A DNA stretch of 45,208 nt, taken from contig CAMAPJ010000009.1 of the NCBI GenBank assembly GCA_945860085.1, positions 1 to 45,208 on the forward strand, given 5' to 3'. The notes beneath the pieces are model-generated. The model worked only from the letters and a program-made list of their open reading frames with translations, made no database searches and was not told the origin of the DNA. The DNA is from Synechococcus sp. UW140 (GTDB lineage: Bacteria; Cyanobacteriota; Cyanobacteriia; PCC-6307; Cyanobiaceae). Positions 23,581 to 32,966 of the stretch are shown one piece after another. Every line of letters begins with the position of its first letter. Within the stretch, counting starts at the first letter, position 1. The translations under genes were made by a program, and so were the position numbers.

Positions 23581-25080
23581 CTACGGCTTAGGCAGGTCGG
23601 CGTAGAGAGCCTTGAAGCGGGCCTGCTGCAGGCGATGGTTGACCAGGGGGGCGGGGTAGTCGCCTCGCTCTAAGGGAGCAATTTCGCCACTGATCAAATC
23701 GGCCGTGGCCACATGGGCCAGTTCTGGCAGCCAGGTGCGGATATAGCGGGCCTCCGGGTCAAAGCGGCCGGCCTGGGTGGCGGGGTTGAAGATGCGCAGC
23801 GGCTTGGGGTCCATGCCACTGCTGGCGCTCCACTGCCAGCCGCCGTTATTGGCGGCCAGGTCGCCATCGACGAGCCGCTGCATGAAGGCGGTTTCGCCCC
23901 AGCGCCAGTCGCAAATCAGATCCTTGACCAAAAACGAGGCCACCACCATGCGGCAACGGTTGTGCATCCAGCCGCTGGCATTGAGCTGGCGCATGGCCGC
24001 ATCGATGAACGGCATGCCAGTGAGCCCCTGGCGCCAGGCCTCAAACCAGGGGCGCTCGTTATCCCAAGGGAACTGGCGCCACTGGGCCCGATAAGGGCCC
24101 TCGGCCAGTTCGGGAAAATGGAACAGGGCGTGCTGGTAAAACTCGCGCCAGGCCAGCTCCTGCTCCCAGACCGTGATCGAGGCCAGGGCCTCGTCGCTGC
24201 GGGCCGTGAGCCGGGCCGCGGCCGCCGCCAGCCAGGCCTGGCGCGGACTGAGGCAGCCCAGGCTGAGGGCGGCGCTCAGGGCCGAGGTGCCCGTTTCGCT
24301 TGGGATGTTGCGGCCCGGTTCGTAGGCCAACAGGGGCGCGCCATGGCCCGAGCCAGCGGCGCCGCCATCGGCAAAAGCCTCCAGCTGGGCGGCTGCGGCC
24401 CGCTCGCCGGGGCGACAGGGGCAGAGATCTGCGCCTGCAAAGGGATGGCCAAGCTCGCTGGCCGTGGGCACCGACGCCAGCAGGGGCAGCCCATCCCAAA
24501 GACCCTGGGCCTCGGGCGCCAGGGCCGAAGGGTCGATCGCTACCAGGCCCTGGGGCGCCGCCACGGGGGTGACCACCCCAGCAGCGTCGCGGGCGAGCAC
24601 CTGGCCGCGCCAGTTGCGCAGAAACGGCCCGTAGACCCGGTAGGGATCTCCCGAACCGGTGCGGATCTCCTCAGGCGGCACCAGCAGCTGGTCCCAATCC
24701 ACCAGCACCCGCCGGCCCCGGGCCTGCAGGGCGGCTGCCACCTGGCAATCCCGCTGGCGGGAGGCGGGCTCCACCTCCCGATTCCAGCTCACCACCGCAG
24801 CACCGCAGGCCTCGGCCAGGCGCGGCAACAGCTCTACCGGGCGACCCTTGAGAAGCAGCAACTCACTGCCCGCCTGGCGCCAGCGCTGCTGCAGCTCCTG
24901 CAGGCTCTCGCACAGAAACCAGAGCCGGGCCGGCGCCAGGTCAGCCGCCTCCAACCAGTCCGGATCAAAGACAAAGACGCCGGTCACGGCCGGGCTGGCC
25001 GCAGCGGCGGCGGCTAGGCCCAGGTTGTCGCCCAGGCGCAGGTCGCGGCGATGCCAGAACAGCCAGCGATCGGGGCCCAT
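23581..25080 (-). CDS. phr: Deoxyribodipyrimidine photolyase
   Basis: Light-driven repair of cyclobutane pyrimidine dimers with FAD. The 499 residues start with LFWHRRDLRLGDNLGLAAA (antenna domain). The C-terminal FAD domain has SETGTSALSAALSLGCLSPR, WEQELAWREFYQHALF, WMHNRCRMVVASFLVKDL and WRWGETAFMQRLVDGDLAAN, then NGGWQWSASSGMDPKP and FNP. These are class I CPD photolyase hallmarks; cyanobacterial relatives use an 8-HDF antenna, though that cannot be confirmed here. The start overlaps the NUDIX stop by ATGA, so the two are translated together. Confidence 0.93.
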   Translation of the reverse strand: MGPDRWLFWHRRDLRLGDNLGLAAAAAASPAVTGVFVFDPDWLEAADLAPARLWFLCESLQELQQRWRQAGSELLLLKGRPVELLPRLAEACGAAVVSWNREVEPASRQRDCQVAAALQARGRRVLVDWDQLLVPPEEIRTGSGDPYRVYGPFLRNWRGQVLARDAAGVVTPVAAPQGLVAIDPSALAPEAQGLWDGLPLLASVPTASELGHPFAGADLCPCRPGERAAAAQLEAFADGGAAGSGHGAPLLAYEPGRNIPSETGTSALSAALSLGCLSPRQAWLAAAAARLTARSDEALASITVWEQELAWREFYQHALFHFPELAEGPYRAQWRQFPWDNERPWFEAWRQGLTGMPFIDAAMRQLNASGWMHNRCRMVVASFLVKDLICDWRWGETAFMQRLVDGDLAANNGGWQWSASSGMDPKPLRIFNPATQAGRFDPEARYIRTWLPELAHVATADLISGEIAPLERGDYPAPLVNHRLQQARFKALYADLPKP

Positions 25081-25640
25081 CAGAAGCCCAGCAATTGGCG
25101 GGCCCGGAACCAGGCGGTCACGCTCTTGCCATCGAGGGCCTCATCGCCGCTGGCCAGGGCGGCATCGAGTTCGGCCGGGGTCATCAGCACCACCTCCAGA
25201 TCCTCGTCGTCGTCGCCGGCGGGCTGGTCGGCTAGCAAGCTGAGCTCCCGGGCCAGGAAGAGGTGTATTACCTCATCGGAGTAGCCGGGGCAGGGCAGCA
25301 TCACCCCGAGCGCATCCCAGCGGCTGGCGCAATAGCCGGCCTCCTCTTGCAATTCCCGCTGCATGGTGCTGAGCGGATCCTCACCCTCGTCGAGGGTGCC
25401 AGCCGGAAATTCAAGAATGCGGCTGGCCACAGCAAAGCGGTACTGACGCAGCAGCACCACCCGGCCGTCGTCAAGCACGGGCACGGCCAGGGAGGCGCCC
25501 GGATGGCGGATCACGCCGAAGGTGGCCTCCAGGCCGATCGGCAAGACGATCCGGTTGAGCTCGAAACGGATCTTGCGGGCATCAAGGGCGGCCGTGGTTT
25601 CCAGCAGGCGGGAGGGCTCGGGGGGCGGCAGGGGCGCCAT
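25080..25640 (-). CDS. NUDIX hydrolase, ADP-ribose pyrophosphatase-like
   Basis: A 186-residue enzyme from ATG 25640. The full Nudix box appears as GTLDEGEDPLSTMQRELQEEAGY. Upstream GRVVLLRQYRFAVASRILEFPAG and downstream PCPGYSDEVIHLFLAREL match the ADP-ribose pyrophosphatase subgroup, which splits ADP-ribose into AMP and ribose 5-phosphate. Substrate is inferred from subgroup likeness only. It lies between folK and the photolyase and is coupled to the latter (ATGA overlap). Confidence 0.88.
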   Translation of the reverse strand: MAPLPPPEPSRLLETTAALDARKIRFELNRIVLPIGLEATFGVIRHPGASLAVPVLDDGRVVLLRQYRFAVASRILEFPAGTLDEGEDPLSTMQRELQEEAGYCASRWDALGVMLPCPGYSDEVIHLFLARELSLLADQPAGDDDEDLEVVLMTPAELDAALASGDEALDGKSVTAWFRARQLLGF

Positions 25641-25669
25641 GGGCAGGCCAAAACTGCCGCCAGCTTGAC

Positions 25670-26578
25670 TCACTCCGGCCAGCCAGCGCCGCCCGGGAGC
25701 CGCTGGGGCGCCGCCTCGCGCAACCGGGGCAGCAGGGCCGCCAGCAGGCTGCCGCAGTCCTGGCCAGAGCTTGGGGTGCCGCCAGCCCCTGGACCCGGGG
25801 GGACCAGCAGGGGATCGATCGCCGCCAGGGGGGCTAACACGAAACTGCGCTCCTGCAGGCGCGGATGGGGCAACTCCAGCGCCGGCGCCGCGCCGCGGTG
25901 ATCGCCCCACCAGAGCAGGTCGAGATCCAGGGTGCGGGGGCCCCAGGCCTCCAGGCGCTGGCGGCCGAACCGCTCTTCCAGCGCCTGCAACCCCTGCAGT
26001 AACGCCAGGGGCCGGGGCTCAAGTTGCGCCACCCCCTCCACCAGCAGCACCCCATTGAGATAGGCGGGCTGGCCGGGGGGGCCGCCCACCGGCTCAGTGC
26101 AAAACAGGGGCGACCAGCGCAGGCGGATCAGACTCCGCCGGCCGCCCGGCTCGGGGCTTGGCTGGGAGCCCGGCTCGGGGCTTGATTCAGGGCTTGGTTC
26201 AGGACCGGAACGGAACAGCGGATCAGGGGTGAGGAGAGCCAAGTCCAAGGCCGCCGATTCGGGCCGTCCCAACCCCCCGCAGCCGGGTCCCCCGATCCCG
26301 GTAGGGGACAAGCCAGGCAGGGCCCCAACCGGCGGGCGCTCCTCCAGAAGCGTCGCCAAAACCCCCTCTAGCAGCGGCCTCAGGGCCACCAGGGTGGCGA
26401 AGGGGTCGCCCAGGTTGGCGCCCAGGGCGATCGCCAGGCTGTCCGCCCATGGGGGGCCGGCGGCCCGCCCCTGGTCTTGGCCCTGGCCCTGGCCCTGGCC
26501 CTGGTGAACCTGCCGCCCCTCGCCCCTGGGCTGATCAGCGAGACTGGCGATCACGTGTCTGGGCCCGGGCCTTCCCAT
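25670..26578 (-). CDS. folK: HPPK, 6-hydroxymethyl-dihydropterin pyrophosphokinase
   Basis: Transfers pyrophosphate from ATP to 6-hydroxymethyl-7,8-dihydropterin in folate synthesis. Family motifs are [57 protein letters not shown] and [17 protein letters not shown]. At 302 residues it is much longer than the usual 160-190. The extra length is a Gly-Gln repeat N-terminal part (from a GGCCCT hexamer run at 26479-26502) and a Pro-Ser-Glu-Gly insertion around residue 135 ([19 protein letters not shown]). ATG 26578 shares two bases with the opposite-strand chlD start; GTG eight codons in (HVIAS) is an alternative start. Confidence 0.88.
   Translation of the reverse strand: MGRPGPRHVIASLADQPRGEGRQVHQGQGQGQGQDQGRAAGPPWADSLAIALGANLGDPFATLVALRPLLEGVLATLLEERPPVGALPGLSPTGIGGPGCGGLGRPESAALDLALLTPDPLFRSGPEPSPESSPEPGSQPSPEPGGRRSLIRLRWSPLFCTEPVGGPPGQPAYLNGVLLVEGVAQLEPRPLALLQGLQALEERFGRQRLEAWGPRTLDLDLLWWGDHRGAAPALELPHPRLQERSFVLAPLAAIDPLLVPPGPGAGGTPSSGQDCGSLLAALLPRLREAAPQRLPGGAGWPE
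26479..26502. repeat. GGCCCT hexamer repeat, four perfect units
   Basis: Four perfect GGCCCT units, flanked by imperfect ones, encode the Gly-Gln run at the N-terminus of the FolK protein on the minus strand. Unit changes keep the reading frame. Confidence 0.9.
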
Positions 26579-28778
26579 GGTTGCAAGCGGAACCCCCGCC
26601 GCCGCGAGGGCGGCGTCCAGTACCGCGGCTGCCGCGGCCCGGGCCTTTCCGCTGGCCGCCATCACCGGCCACGGGGTATTGAAACTGGCCCTGCTGCTGG
26701 CGGCCGTCGATCCCGGCCTGGGCGGCGTCGTGATCGCCGGTGGCCGTGGCACGGGCAAGTCGGTGTTGGCCCGGGGGCTGCACGCCCTGCTGCCCCCCAT
26801 TGATGTGATCGACCTGGGGGACACGAGCGCTTCCCAGGCGGGCGCCTCCCCCCATCCCACCGCCCTCAACATCGATCCCCAGCGCCCTGACGACTGGGAC
26901 GCCGCCACCCGCATCCGCATCAGCCAGCTGGGCGGCGACCCCAGCGGCGCCGATGCCAGCGCCCTGCTGCCCACCAAGGTGATCCCGGCCCCCTTCATCC
27001 AGGTGCCCCTAGGCATCACCGAAGACCGACTGGTTGGCTCGGTCGATGTCACCGCCTCGCTGGCCAGCGGCCAGGCGATCTTCCAGCCGGGCCTGCTGGC
27101 CGAAGCCCATAGGGGCGTTCTTTACGTCGATGAGCTCAACCTGCTCGATGACGGCATCACCAACCTGCTGCTGGCGGCGGTCGGCTCGGGCGAAAACCGG
27201 ATCGAGCGCGAGGGGCTGAGCCTGGCCCACCCCTGCCGCTGCCTGCTGATCGCCACCTACAACCCCGAGGAGGGAGCCGTGCGCGACCACCTGCTCGATC
27301 GCTTCGCCATGGCCCTCTCGGCCAACCAGGTGCTGGAGCTTGAGCAACGGGTGGCGATCACCCGCTCGGCCCTCGCCCACGGCGAATCGAGCGGCGCCTT
27401 CCGGGCCCAGTGGCAGGAGGAAACCGATGGCCTGGCCACCCAGCTGCTGCTGGCGCGCCAGTGGCTGCCAGATGTGCAGATCAGCCGCGAGCAGATCGGC
27501 TACCTGGTCAACGAGGCCCTGCGCGGCGGCGTCGAGGGCCATCGCTCCGAGCTCTATGCGGTGCGGGTCGCCCGGGCCCATGCGGCCCTCAGTGGCCGCG
27601 ACCGGGTCGAAGCCGAAGACCTGCAGGTGGCCGTGCGCCTGGTGATCGCGCCCCGGGCCCGCCAGCTGCCGCCCCCCGATCCCGACCAGCCGCTAGAGCC
27701 GCCGCCGCCACCCCAGGGGGAGCAGGCGCCCGAAGAGCCTGACCAGCCCGACCAGAACGCAGACGCTCAAAACGAAGACGATCAAAACGAAGACGAACCC
27801 GAGGAAAACCCCGAAGACGAACCCGAAGACGAGGAGCCAGACCCCGACGAGCCGGACCAGCCCGAAGACGAGCCGCCGCCCTCGATCCCGGAGGAATTCC
27901 TGCTCGATCCGGAGGCCATCGACATCGATCCCGACCTACTGCTGTTTTCGGCCGCCAAAAGCAAGAGCGGCGGCAGCGGCAGCCGGGCCGTGGTCTTCAG
28001 CGATTCGCGCGGCCGCTACGTCAAACCGATGCTGCCCCGGGGCCCGATCAAGCGCATTGCCGTCGATGCCACCCTGCGGGCGGCGGCGCCCTATCAAAAG
28101 GCGCGGCGCCTGCGCCAGCCGGAGCGCCTGGTGATTGTTGAAGAGGGTGACCTGCGGGCCAAGCAACTGCAACGCAAGGCCGGGGCCCTGGTGATCTTTT
28201 TGGTGGATGCCAGCGGCTCGATGGCCCTCAACCGCATGCAAAGCGCCAAGGGCGCCGTGATCCGCCTACTGACCGAGGCCTATGAAAACCGCGACGAAGT
28301 CGCCCTGATCCCCTTCCGCGGCGAGCAGGCCGAAGTGTTGCTGCCCCCCACCCGCTCGATTACGGCGGCACGGCGACGGCTCGAAGCGATGCCCTGCGGC
28401 GGCGGCTCGCCCCTAGCCCATGGCCTCAGCCAGGCCGCCCGGGTGGGGGCCAATGCCCTGGCCACCGGCGATCTCAGCCAGGTGGTGGTGGTGGCGATCA
28501 CCGATGGGCGCGGCAATGTGCCCCTGTCGCGCTCCCTCGGCCAGCCCGTGCTGGAAGGGGATGAGCCGGTGGACCTCAAGGAGGAGGTCAAGCAGGTCGC
28601 CTCCCGCTACCGGGCCCTAGGCATCAAGCTGCTGGTGATCGACACCGAGCGCAAGTTCATCGGCAGCGGCATGGGCAAGGAGCTGGCCGAGGCCGCCGGC
28701 GGCCGCTACGTGCAGCTGCCTAAGGCCAGTGACCAGGCGATCGCGGCGATTGCCATGCAGGCGGTGTCCGAGCTCTAG
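26577..28778 (+). CDS. chlD: Magnesium chelatase subunit D
   Basis: Part of the ATP-dependent ChlH-ChlI-ChlD complex that inserts Mg into protoporphyrin IX, the committed step of chlorophyll synthesis. Of 733 residues, the N-terminal AAA+ domain has [18 protein letters not shown] and [21 protein letters not shown] Pro/Asp/Glu-rich linker follows (about 360-450: [19 protein letters not shown]). The C-terminal von Willebrand A domain has the MIDAS motif VDASGSMA with Asp at about 544, then [14 protein letters not shown] and [12 protein letters not shown]. The start codon overlaps that of folK on the other strand within CATG at 26576-26579. Confidence 0.95.
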   Translation: MVASGTPAAARAASSTAAAAARAFPLAAITGHGVLKLALLLAAVDPGLGGVVIAGGRGTGKSVLARGLHALLPPIDVIDLGDTSASQAGASPHPTALNIDPQRPDDWDAATRIRISQLGGDPSGADASALLPTKVIPAPFIQVPLGITEDRLVGSVDVTASLASGQAIFQPGLLAEAHRGVLYVDELNLLDDGITNLLLAAVGSGENRIEREGLSLAHPCRCLLIATYNPEEGAVRDHLLDRFAMALSANQVLELEQRVAITRSALAHGESSGAFRAQWQEETDGLATQLLLARQWLPDVQISREQIGYLVNEALRGGVEGHRSELYAVRVARAHAALSGRDRVEAEDLQVAVRLVIAPRARQLPPPDPDQPLEPPPPPQGEQAPEEPDQPDQNADAQNEDDQNEDEPEENPEDEPEDEEPDPDEPDQPEDEPPPSIPEEFLLDPEAIDIDPDLLLFSAAKSKSGGSGSRAVVFSDSRGRYVKPMLPRGPIKRIAVDATLRAAAPYQKARRLRQPERLVIVEEGDLRAKQLQRKAGALVIFLVDASGSMALNRMQSAKGAVIRLLTEAYENRDEVALIPFRGEQAEVLLPPTRSITAARRRLEAMPCGGGSPLAHGLSQAARVGANALATGDLSQVVVVAITDGRGNVPLSRSLGQPVLEGDEPVDLKEEVKQVASRYRALGIKLLVIDTERKFIGSGMGKELAEAAGGRYVQLPKASDQAIAAIAMQAVSEL

Positions 28779-28826
28779 CCGGAAAGGCGCAAAGCCCCCT
28801 GGGCTCCAGGGACTCAGGGATGGGCC

Positions 28827-29783
28827 TCAGGGATGGGCCGGTTTGGCCTTCAAGGCCTTCTCCTTGGCAACTTTCTCCTTGGCGCCAGCGGTCTGGGCGG
28901 GATAGAGCTCATCGAAGAACTTGCCCAGACCGATCGCCACGCTGCGAACCCCTTCCATAAAGGTGGGATCGGCGGAGAGCTTGTTGACATCGCCACCGAC
29001 CGCATCCCAGCGGGCCGTCAGCGTTTTGGCGTTGGCGGCCGTGGCCTTGAGATCGCCGATCGTCTTGGGGTTGTCGAGGGCGGCCACGATGTTGTTGAGA
29101 TGGGCCGTGGCCTTGGCGGCATCGGCCGTGGCCCGATTGAGGTTGGTGAGGGTGGGATCGGCCTTACGCACGGCGGCGGTGAGATCGCTCACCAGCACCT
29201 TGCCGCTGGCCATGAAGCGATTCGCCTCCTTGGCCGTGACCTCAAAGCTCTCAGTGGTAGATACCACCTTGGGAATCAGCTTCTCGCGATTGGCCTGATC
29301 GAGCAGGCCCTGGAGCGTGGCGGTGACGCTGGCCATGGTCGGGGCGGCCTGGCCGGCGACGCTGCCGCCGTTGCAGACGATGCGGCTGGTGGCGCAGTCC
29401 TTCGCCAGGGGCCCCGGTTCGTTGTCTGCCGGGGCCGCGCCGGCGCTGATCAAGGCCACCTGGGCATCGCCGCCCAGCAGGGAGGCTGATTGCACCTCAG
29501 CCACCACCGGCCGGGGCAGGACCAGATCGGGATTGGTGATCTCCAGATCGGCAACCACGGCCGAAGCCGTGGCCTGGATCGAACGCACCCGGCCCACCAG
29601 CACGCCCCGATAGGTCACCGACGACCGGTCGGCCAGACCGGCGGCATCGGCGAAGCGCACCTTGATCGTCCACTGGCGGCTGGCTAAGGAGATGCCCTTG
29701 ATCCAGAACCACAGTCCGGCCGTCCCGGTAAGGGCCGCCAGCAGGGTGAAGCCAACAATCGCCTCTCGCACACTGCGGCGCAT
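28827..29783 (-). CDS. MCE (MlaD-type) lipid-transport protein
   Basis: A 318-residue substrate-binding subunit of an ABC system moving lipids between membranes. Residues about 8-28 are a single membrane helix (VGFTLLAALTGTAGLWFW). The MCE domain follows (VRFADAAGLADRSSVTYRGVLVGRV, SASLLGGDAQVALI). The C-terminal half is a long helical region (about 150-290: FEVTAKEANRFMASGKVLV, ATAHLNNIVAALDNP). It lies 4 bases after the ATPase gene on the same strand, so the two form an operon. The permease (MlaE-like) is not in the window. Confidence 0.88.
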   Translation of the reverse strand: MRRSVREAIVGFTLLAALTGTAGLWFWIKGISLASRQWTIKVRFADAAGLADRSSVTYRGVLVGRVRSIQATASAVVADLEITNPDLVLPRPVVAEVQSASLLGGDAQVALISAGAAPADNEPGPLAKDCATSRIVCNGGSVAGQAAPTMASVTATLQGLLDQANREKLIPKVVSTTESFEVTAKEANRFMASGKVLVSDLTAAVRKADPTLTNLNRATADAAKATAHLNNIVAALDNPKTIGDLKATAANAKTLTARWDAVGGDVNKLSADPTFMEGVRSVAIGLGKFFDELYPAQTAGAKEKVAKEKALKAKPAHP

Positions 29784-29787
29784 GACT

Positions 29788-30744
29788 TCAGAGCTCCGCC
29801 GGCTGCATGGGACCGCTCAGGCTACCGCTCCGGAACTGGGCCACGTAGGGGTTATCGGTGTGCTCGAAGTGGGAGACGCTGCCGAGCCACTGCAAACGGC
29901 CGTCGTAGAGCAAGGCCACCCGCTGGGCCGAGCGCAGGATCGTGCTCATCACATGGCTCACCACCACGCTCGAGCCGCCGGCCACATCACCGGTGCGCAC
30001 GATCAGGTCCTCGATGCGGGTGCAGGCCACCGGATCGAGGCCAGCCGTCGGTTCATCGAAGAGCAGCAGGGGCACCTGGCCCGCCGGCTGGCTGGGATCT
30101 TCGATCAGGGCTCGGGCAAAACTGACCCGCTTCTGCATACCGCCACTGAGCTCCCCAGGCAGCAGGTCCTCAACGCCATAGAGACCGACAGCCTCCAGGC
30201 AGCGGCTGACCCGCTCGCGCACCTCCCGGTCCCGCAGCTGGCCGTGGCGATAGAGCAGGAAACCGACGTTTTCGCAGACCGTGAGCGAGGCCAGCAGGGC
30301 CGGGTTCTGGAACACCAGGCGCACATCGGGGGGCTGGCGCTGGTCCAGGCGCAGGTAGGTCTGGGGCACGCCATGAATGCGCAGGTCGCCGCTGGTGGGC
30401 AGCTGCAGGCCGGCCAGGATGCGCAGGATCGTTGATTTGCCCGCTCCGGATGGGCCCACCACCGCCAGGCGCTCGCCGGGATGGAGGGTCAGATCAACCC
30501 GGTCAAGCACCAGCCGCTGCCCCCAGGCCATCGACAAGCCCACCAGCTCGGCGACCGGAGCGCCAGCCACGACTGGGGCAGGTGCTTGTCTCAAAGCTCT
30601 TGTCCCAGATTGGCGCCCGACCTCAATCCCAACCAGGCCCGGTTCTGCTGCCAACGGCCTATTGGCTTCCAAAGGCCTATCGGCTTCCAACCGCCTGTCA
30701 TCTGCCAACAGCCTGTCATCTGCCAACGGCCTGCCAGCAGCCAA
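29788..30744 (-). CDS. ABC transporter ATPase, MlaF-type
   Basis: ATPase partner of the MCE protein. Motifs are Walker A VGPSGAGKST, Q-loop VFQNPALLASLTV, signature ELSGGMQKRVSFARAL, Walker B LLLFDEPTAGLDP and the switch His in VVVSHV. The first 35 residues or so (LADDRLLADDRRLEADRPLE) are an 18-bp tandem repeat translated and do not belong to the fold, so the listed start is the longest option. GTG at 30570, just before the family-like VAGAPVAELVGLSMAWG, may be the true start and would give about 260 residues. Confidence 0.87.
   Translation of the reverse strand: MAAGRPLADDRLLADDRRLEADRPLEANRPLAAEPGLVGIEVGRQSGTRALRQAPAPVVAGAPVAELVGLSMAWGQRLVLDRVDLTLHPGERLAVVGPSGAGKSTILRILAGLQLPTSGDLRIHGVPQTYLRLDQRQPPDVRLVFQNPALLASLTVCENVGFLLYRHGQLRDREVRERVSRCLEAVGLYGVEDLLPGELSGGMQKRVSFARALIEDPSQPAGQVPLLLFDEPTAGLDPVACTRIEDLIVRTGDVAGGSSVVVSHVMSTILRSAQRVALLYDGRLQWLGSVSHFEHTDNPYVAQFRSGSLSGPMQPAEL
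30645..30734. repeat. 18-bp tandem repeat, five units
   Basis: Five contiguous 18-base units with consensus CNTCTGCCAACGGCCTGT occupy 30645-30662, 30663-30680, 30681-30698, 30699-30716 and 30717-30734. They lie between the divergent ABC ATPase and YvcK-like genes, in the possible N-terminal extension of the ATPase. If the ATPase starts at 30570 they are promoter-region DNA. Confidence 0.88.
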
Positions 30745-30866
30745 GAGCCCGGCGGCAGCCGGGAACCATTCTCAGCCGGGAACCATCGCCAGCCAAGCGG
30801 GGAGAAAGCCGGGGTTGGAGCCATCTTGACCCGTCGTCCGTACAGTTTGAACACTTTCCCATCGCG

Positions 30867-32279
30867 ATGGGCCTGCCCGACTCCAGTCGCTCGCCCCGGC
30901 GGCGCAGCAACCGGCCCAGCTGGATCGGCCGCGGCGACCTGCGCCAACGGGATCTGGTCAGCCGCTCGCGGCGGGCGGTGCGCTGGTTGCAGCCCGGGCT
31001 GGTGGTCAAGCGCTGGATGGTGACCTCGGGCCTGGGCCTGCTGCTGGCCCTGCTTGGCGGAGCGGTGTGGCTGGATCTCAAACCGATCTACTGGGGTCTC
31101 GAATCGATCAACTGGCTGCTCAAAAACATCACCACCGTGATGCCGCGGGGCATCACCGGGCCGCTGGTGCTGGTGATTGGCGGCGGCCTGATCTGGCTGG
31201 GTCAGAGCCGCAGTTTCGGCTCAATCCAGCAGGCCCTGGCCCCCGAAAAGGACACGGTGCTCGTCGATGCCCTGCTGGCCCAGGGCAAGCTCAACCGCGG
31301 CCCCAACATCGTCGCCATCGGCGGCGGCACCGGCCTCTCCACCCTGCTTTCCGGCCTGAAGCGCTACAGCAGCAACCTCACGGCCATCGTCACCGTCGCC
31401 GATGACGGCGGTAGCAGTGGTGTGCTGCGGCGCGAGCTGGGGGTGCAACCCCCCGGCGACATCCGCAACTGCCTGGCGGCCCTCTCCACCGAAGAACCGC
31501 TGCTCACCCGCCTGTTCCAGTACCGCTTCAAGGCCGGCAGCGGCCTGGAGGGCCACAGCTTCGGCAACCTCTTCCTCTCGGCCCTCTCGGCAATCACCGG
31601 CAGCCTCGAATCGGCGATCACGGCCAGCAGCCGGGTTCTGGCTGTGCAGGGCCAGGTGGTGCCCGCCACCAACGCCGATGTGCGCCTCTGGGCCGAACTG
31701 GAAAACGGCGAACGGATCGAAGGGGAATCCTGCATCGGCCAGGCGAAAAGCCCAATCGTGCGACTCGGCTGCATCCCAGAGAGGCCACCGGCCCTGCCCC
31801 GGGCTTTGGAGGCGATCGCCCATGCCGATCTGATCCTGCTGGGTCCAGGCAGCCTCTACACCTCCCTACTGCCGAATTTGCTGGTGCCCGAGCTGGTGGA
31901 GGCGATCCGGCGCAGCAAGGCGCCCCGGCTCTACATCTGCAACCTGATGACCCAGCCGGGCGAAACCGATGGCTTGGATGTGCAGGGCCACCTGCGGGCC
32001 ATCGAGGCCCAGCTGGCCAGCCTGGGGGTGCAGGAGCGCCTGTTCACAGCCGTGCTGGCCCAGGAGGAGCTGGGCAACGGCCCCCTGATCGACCACTACC
32101 GCCTGCGCGGCGCCGAACCGGTGCGCTGCAGCACGCGCCAGCTCAAGGCCGAGGGGTACGAAGTAATGCTGGCGCCCCTGCAGGGGGCCCGACCGAGCGC
32201 CACCTTGCGCCATGACCCCCGCAGCGTCGCCCTAGCCGTGATGCGCTTCTACCGCCGCCACAAACGCCAGAACTCCTAA
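30867..32279 (+). CDS. YvcK/CofD-like protein with membrane segments
   Basis: A 470-residue member of the YvcK (CofD-like) family, linked in other bacteria to carbon-flux control and cell-wall homeostasis. From ATG 30867, residues about 45-115 include two hydrophobic helices (LGLLLALLGGAVWLDL and LVLVIGGGLIWLG), a membrane anchor typical of the cyanobacterial form. The catalytic-like core follows: IVAIGGGTGLSTLLSGLKRY, VADDGGSSGVLRREL, PGDIRNCLAAL, EGHSFGNLFLSAL, LGPGSLYTSLLPNLL and CNLMTQPGETDG. UDP-sugar binding is known for relatives. The frame is open far upstream, but that portion overlaps the ATPase gene. Confidence 0.9.
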   Translation: MGLPDSSRSPRRRSNRPSWIGRGDLRQRDLVSRSRRAVRWLQPGLVVKRWMVTSGLGLLLALLGGAVWLDLKPIYWGLESINWLLKNITTVMPRGITGPLVLVIGGGLIWLGQSRSFGSIQQALAPEKDTVLVDALLAQGKLNRGPNIVAIGGGTGLSTLLSGLKRYSSNLTAIVTVADDGGSSGVLRRELGVQPPGDIRNCLAALSTEEPLLTRLFQYRFKAGSGLEGHSFGNLFLSALSAITGSLESAITASSRVLAVQGQVVPATNADVRLWAELENGERIEGESCIGQAKSPIVRLGCIPERPPALPRALEAIAHADLILLGPGSLYTSLLPNLLVPELVEAIRRSKAPRLYICNLMTQPGETDGLDVQGHLRAIEAQLASLGVQERLFTAVLAQEELGNGPLIDHYRLRGAEPVRCSTRQLKAEGYEVMLAPLQGARPSATLRHDPRSVALAVMRFYRRHKRQNS

Positions 32280-32345
32280 CGCCCGCTGGGTCAGGAACCT
32301 GAGCAAAAGCGCTTGGATTCCTGAGCAGGCGGCGGTCCGAAAGGC

Positions 32346-32966
32346 TTAGTAGGCGTCCTGCATCTCGTAGAAATCAGGCTGCACGTAGTCCTTGCGCAGG
32401 GGATAGCCCTTCCAGTCCTCGGGCATCAGCAGGCGCTTGGGATGGGGATGGCCGGCGTAGTGGATGCCGTACATGTCAAAGGTTTCGCGCTCCTGCCAGT
32501 CGGCACCGCGGAACAGGCCATAGAGACTGGGAATGGTGAGATCGCCATCACGCTCCAGAAACACCTTCAGCCGCACCTGCTCGGGCCGGGCCGTGGCGGG
32601 CAGGGCCCGACAGGTGCCAGCCGGATCGCTGGCCAGGGCCACCTGATCGGCGAGCACGGCCAGTTTGACCAACTGGTAGAAGCTCACCAGCCGCCTGCCG
32701 GGCCCCTCGTCGTAGCCGCCTTGGCATTCGAGGTAATCAAAGCCACTGGCCTTAAGGGCTGCAGCGATCACCGGCAAGAAGAGCGGTTCCACCGCCAAGG
32801 TCTCAACGCCGAGGTGATCCGGGGCGAGCTGCTGGTGCTCAAAGCCCTGGGAGCTGAGCCACTGGCTCACCGGACCGGGCTCGACCACGGTGATCGCGTC
32901 TGCCGCTGGCGCCTCAGGAACGCTCGGATTAGGGCTGTTTGGCTCTGGGCTGGTGGGCTCAGGCAT
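32346..32966 (-). CDS. ndhJ: NAD(P)H-quinone oxidoreductase subunit J
   Basis: Subunit of the cyanobacterial NDH-1 complex in the thylakoid membrane (respiration, cyclic electron flow, CO2 uptake); corresponds to the 30 kDa NuoC. The 206 residues include [37 protein letters not shown] and [22 protein letters not shown], the family's C-terminal signature. The first 22 residues are Pro/Ser-rich. It overlaps the end of ndhK by 8 bases; order ndhC-ndhK-ndhJ is standard. Confidence 0.95.
   Translation of the reverse strand: MPEPTSPEPNSPNPSVPEAPAADAITVVEPGPVSQWLSSQGFEHQQLAPDHLGVETLAVEPLFLPVIAAALKASGFDYLECQGGYDEGPGRRLVSFYQLVKLAVLADQVALASDPAGTCRALPATARPEQVRLKVFLERDGDLTIPSLYGLFRGADWQERETFDMYGIHYAGHPHPKRLLMPEDWKGYPLRKDYVQPDFYEMQDAY

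Noticed and set aside
23713-25017. Long plus-strand open frame (434 codons) opposite the photolyase
   Set aside because: GC-rich antisense frame; photolyase on the other strand has full diagnostic motifs.
28797-28811. CCCTGG-GCT-CCAGGG hairpin between chlD and the MCE gene
   Set aside because: Only a 6-bp stem without a T-run on either side; not enough for a terminator call.
32291-32324. TCAGGAA/TTCCTGA inverted repeat between the YvcK-like gene and ndhJ
   Set aside because: Seven-bp stem, 20-base loop and no T-run; may serve convergent termination but is not supported.
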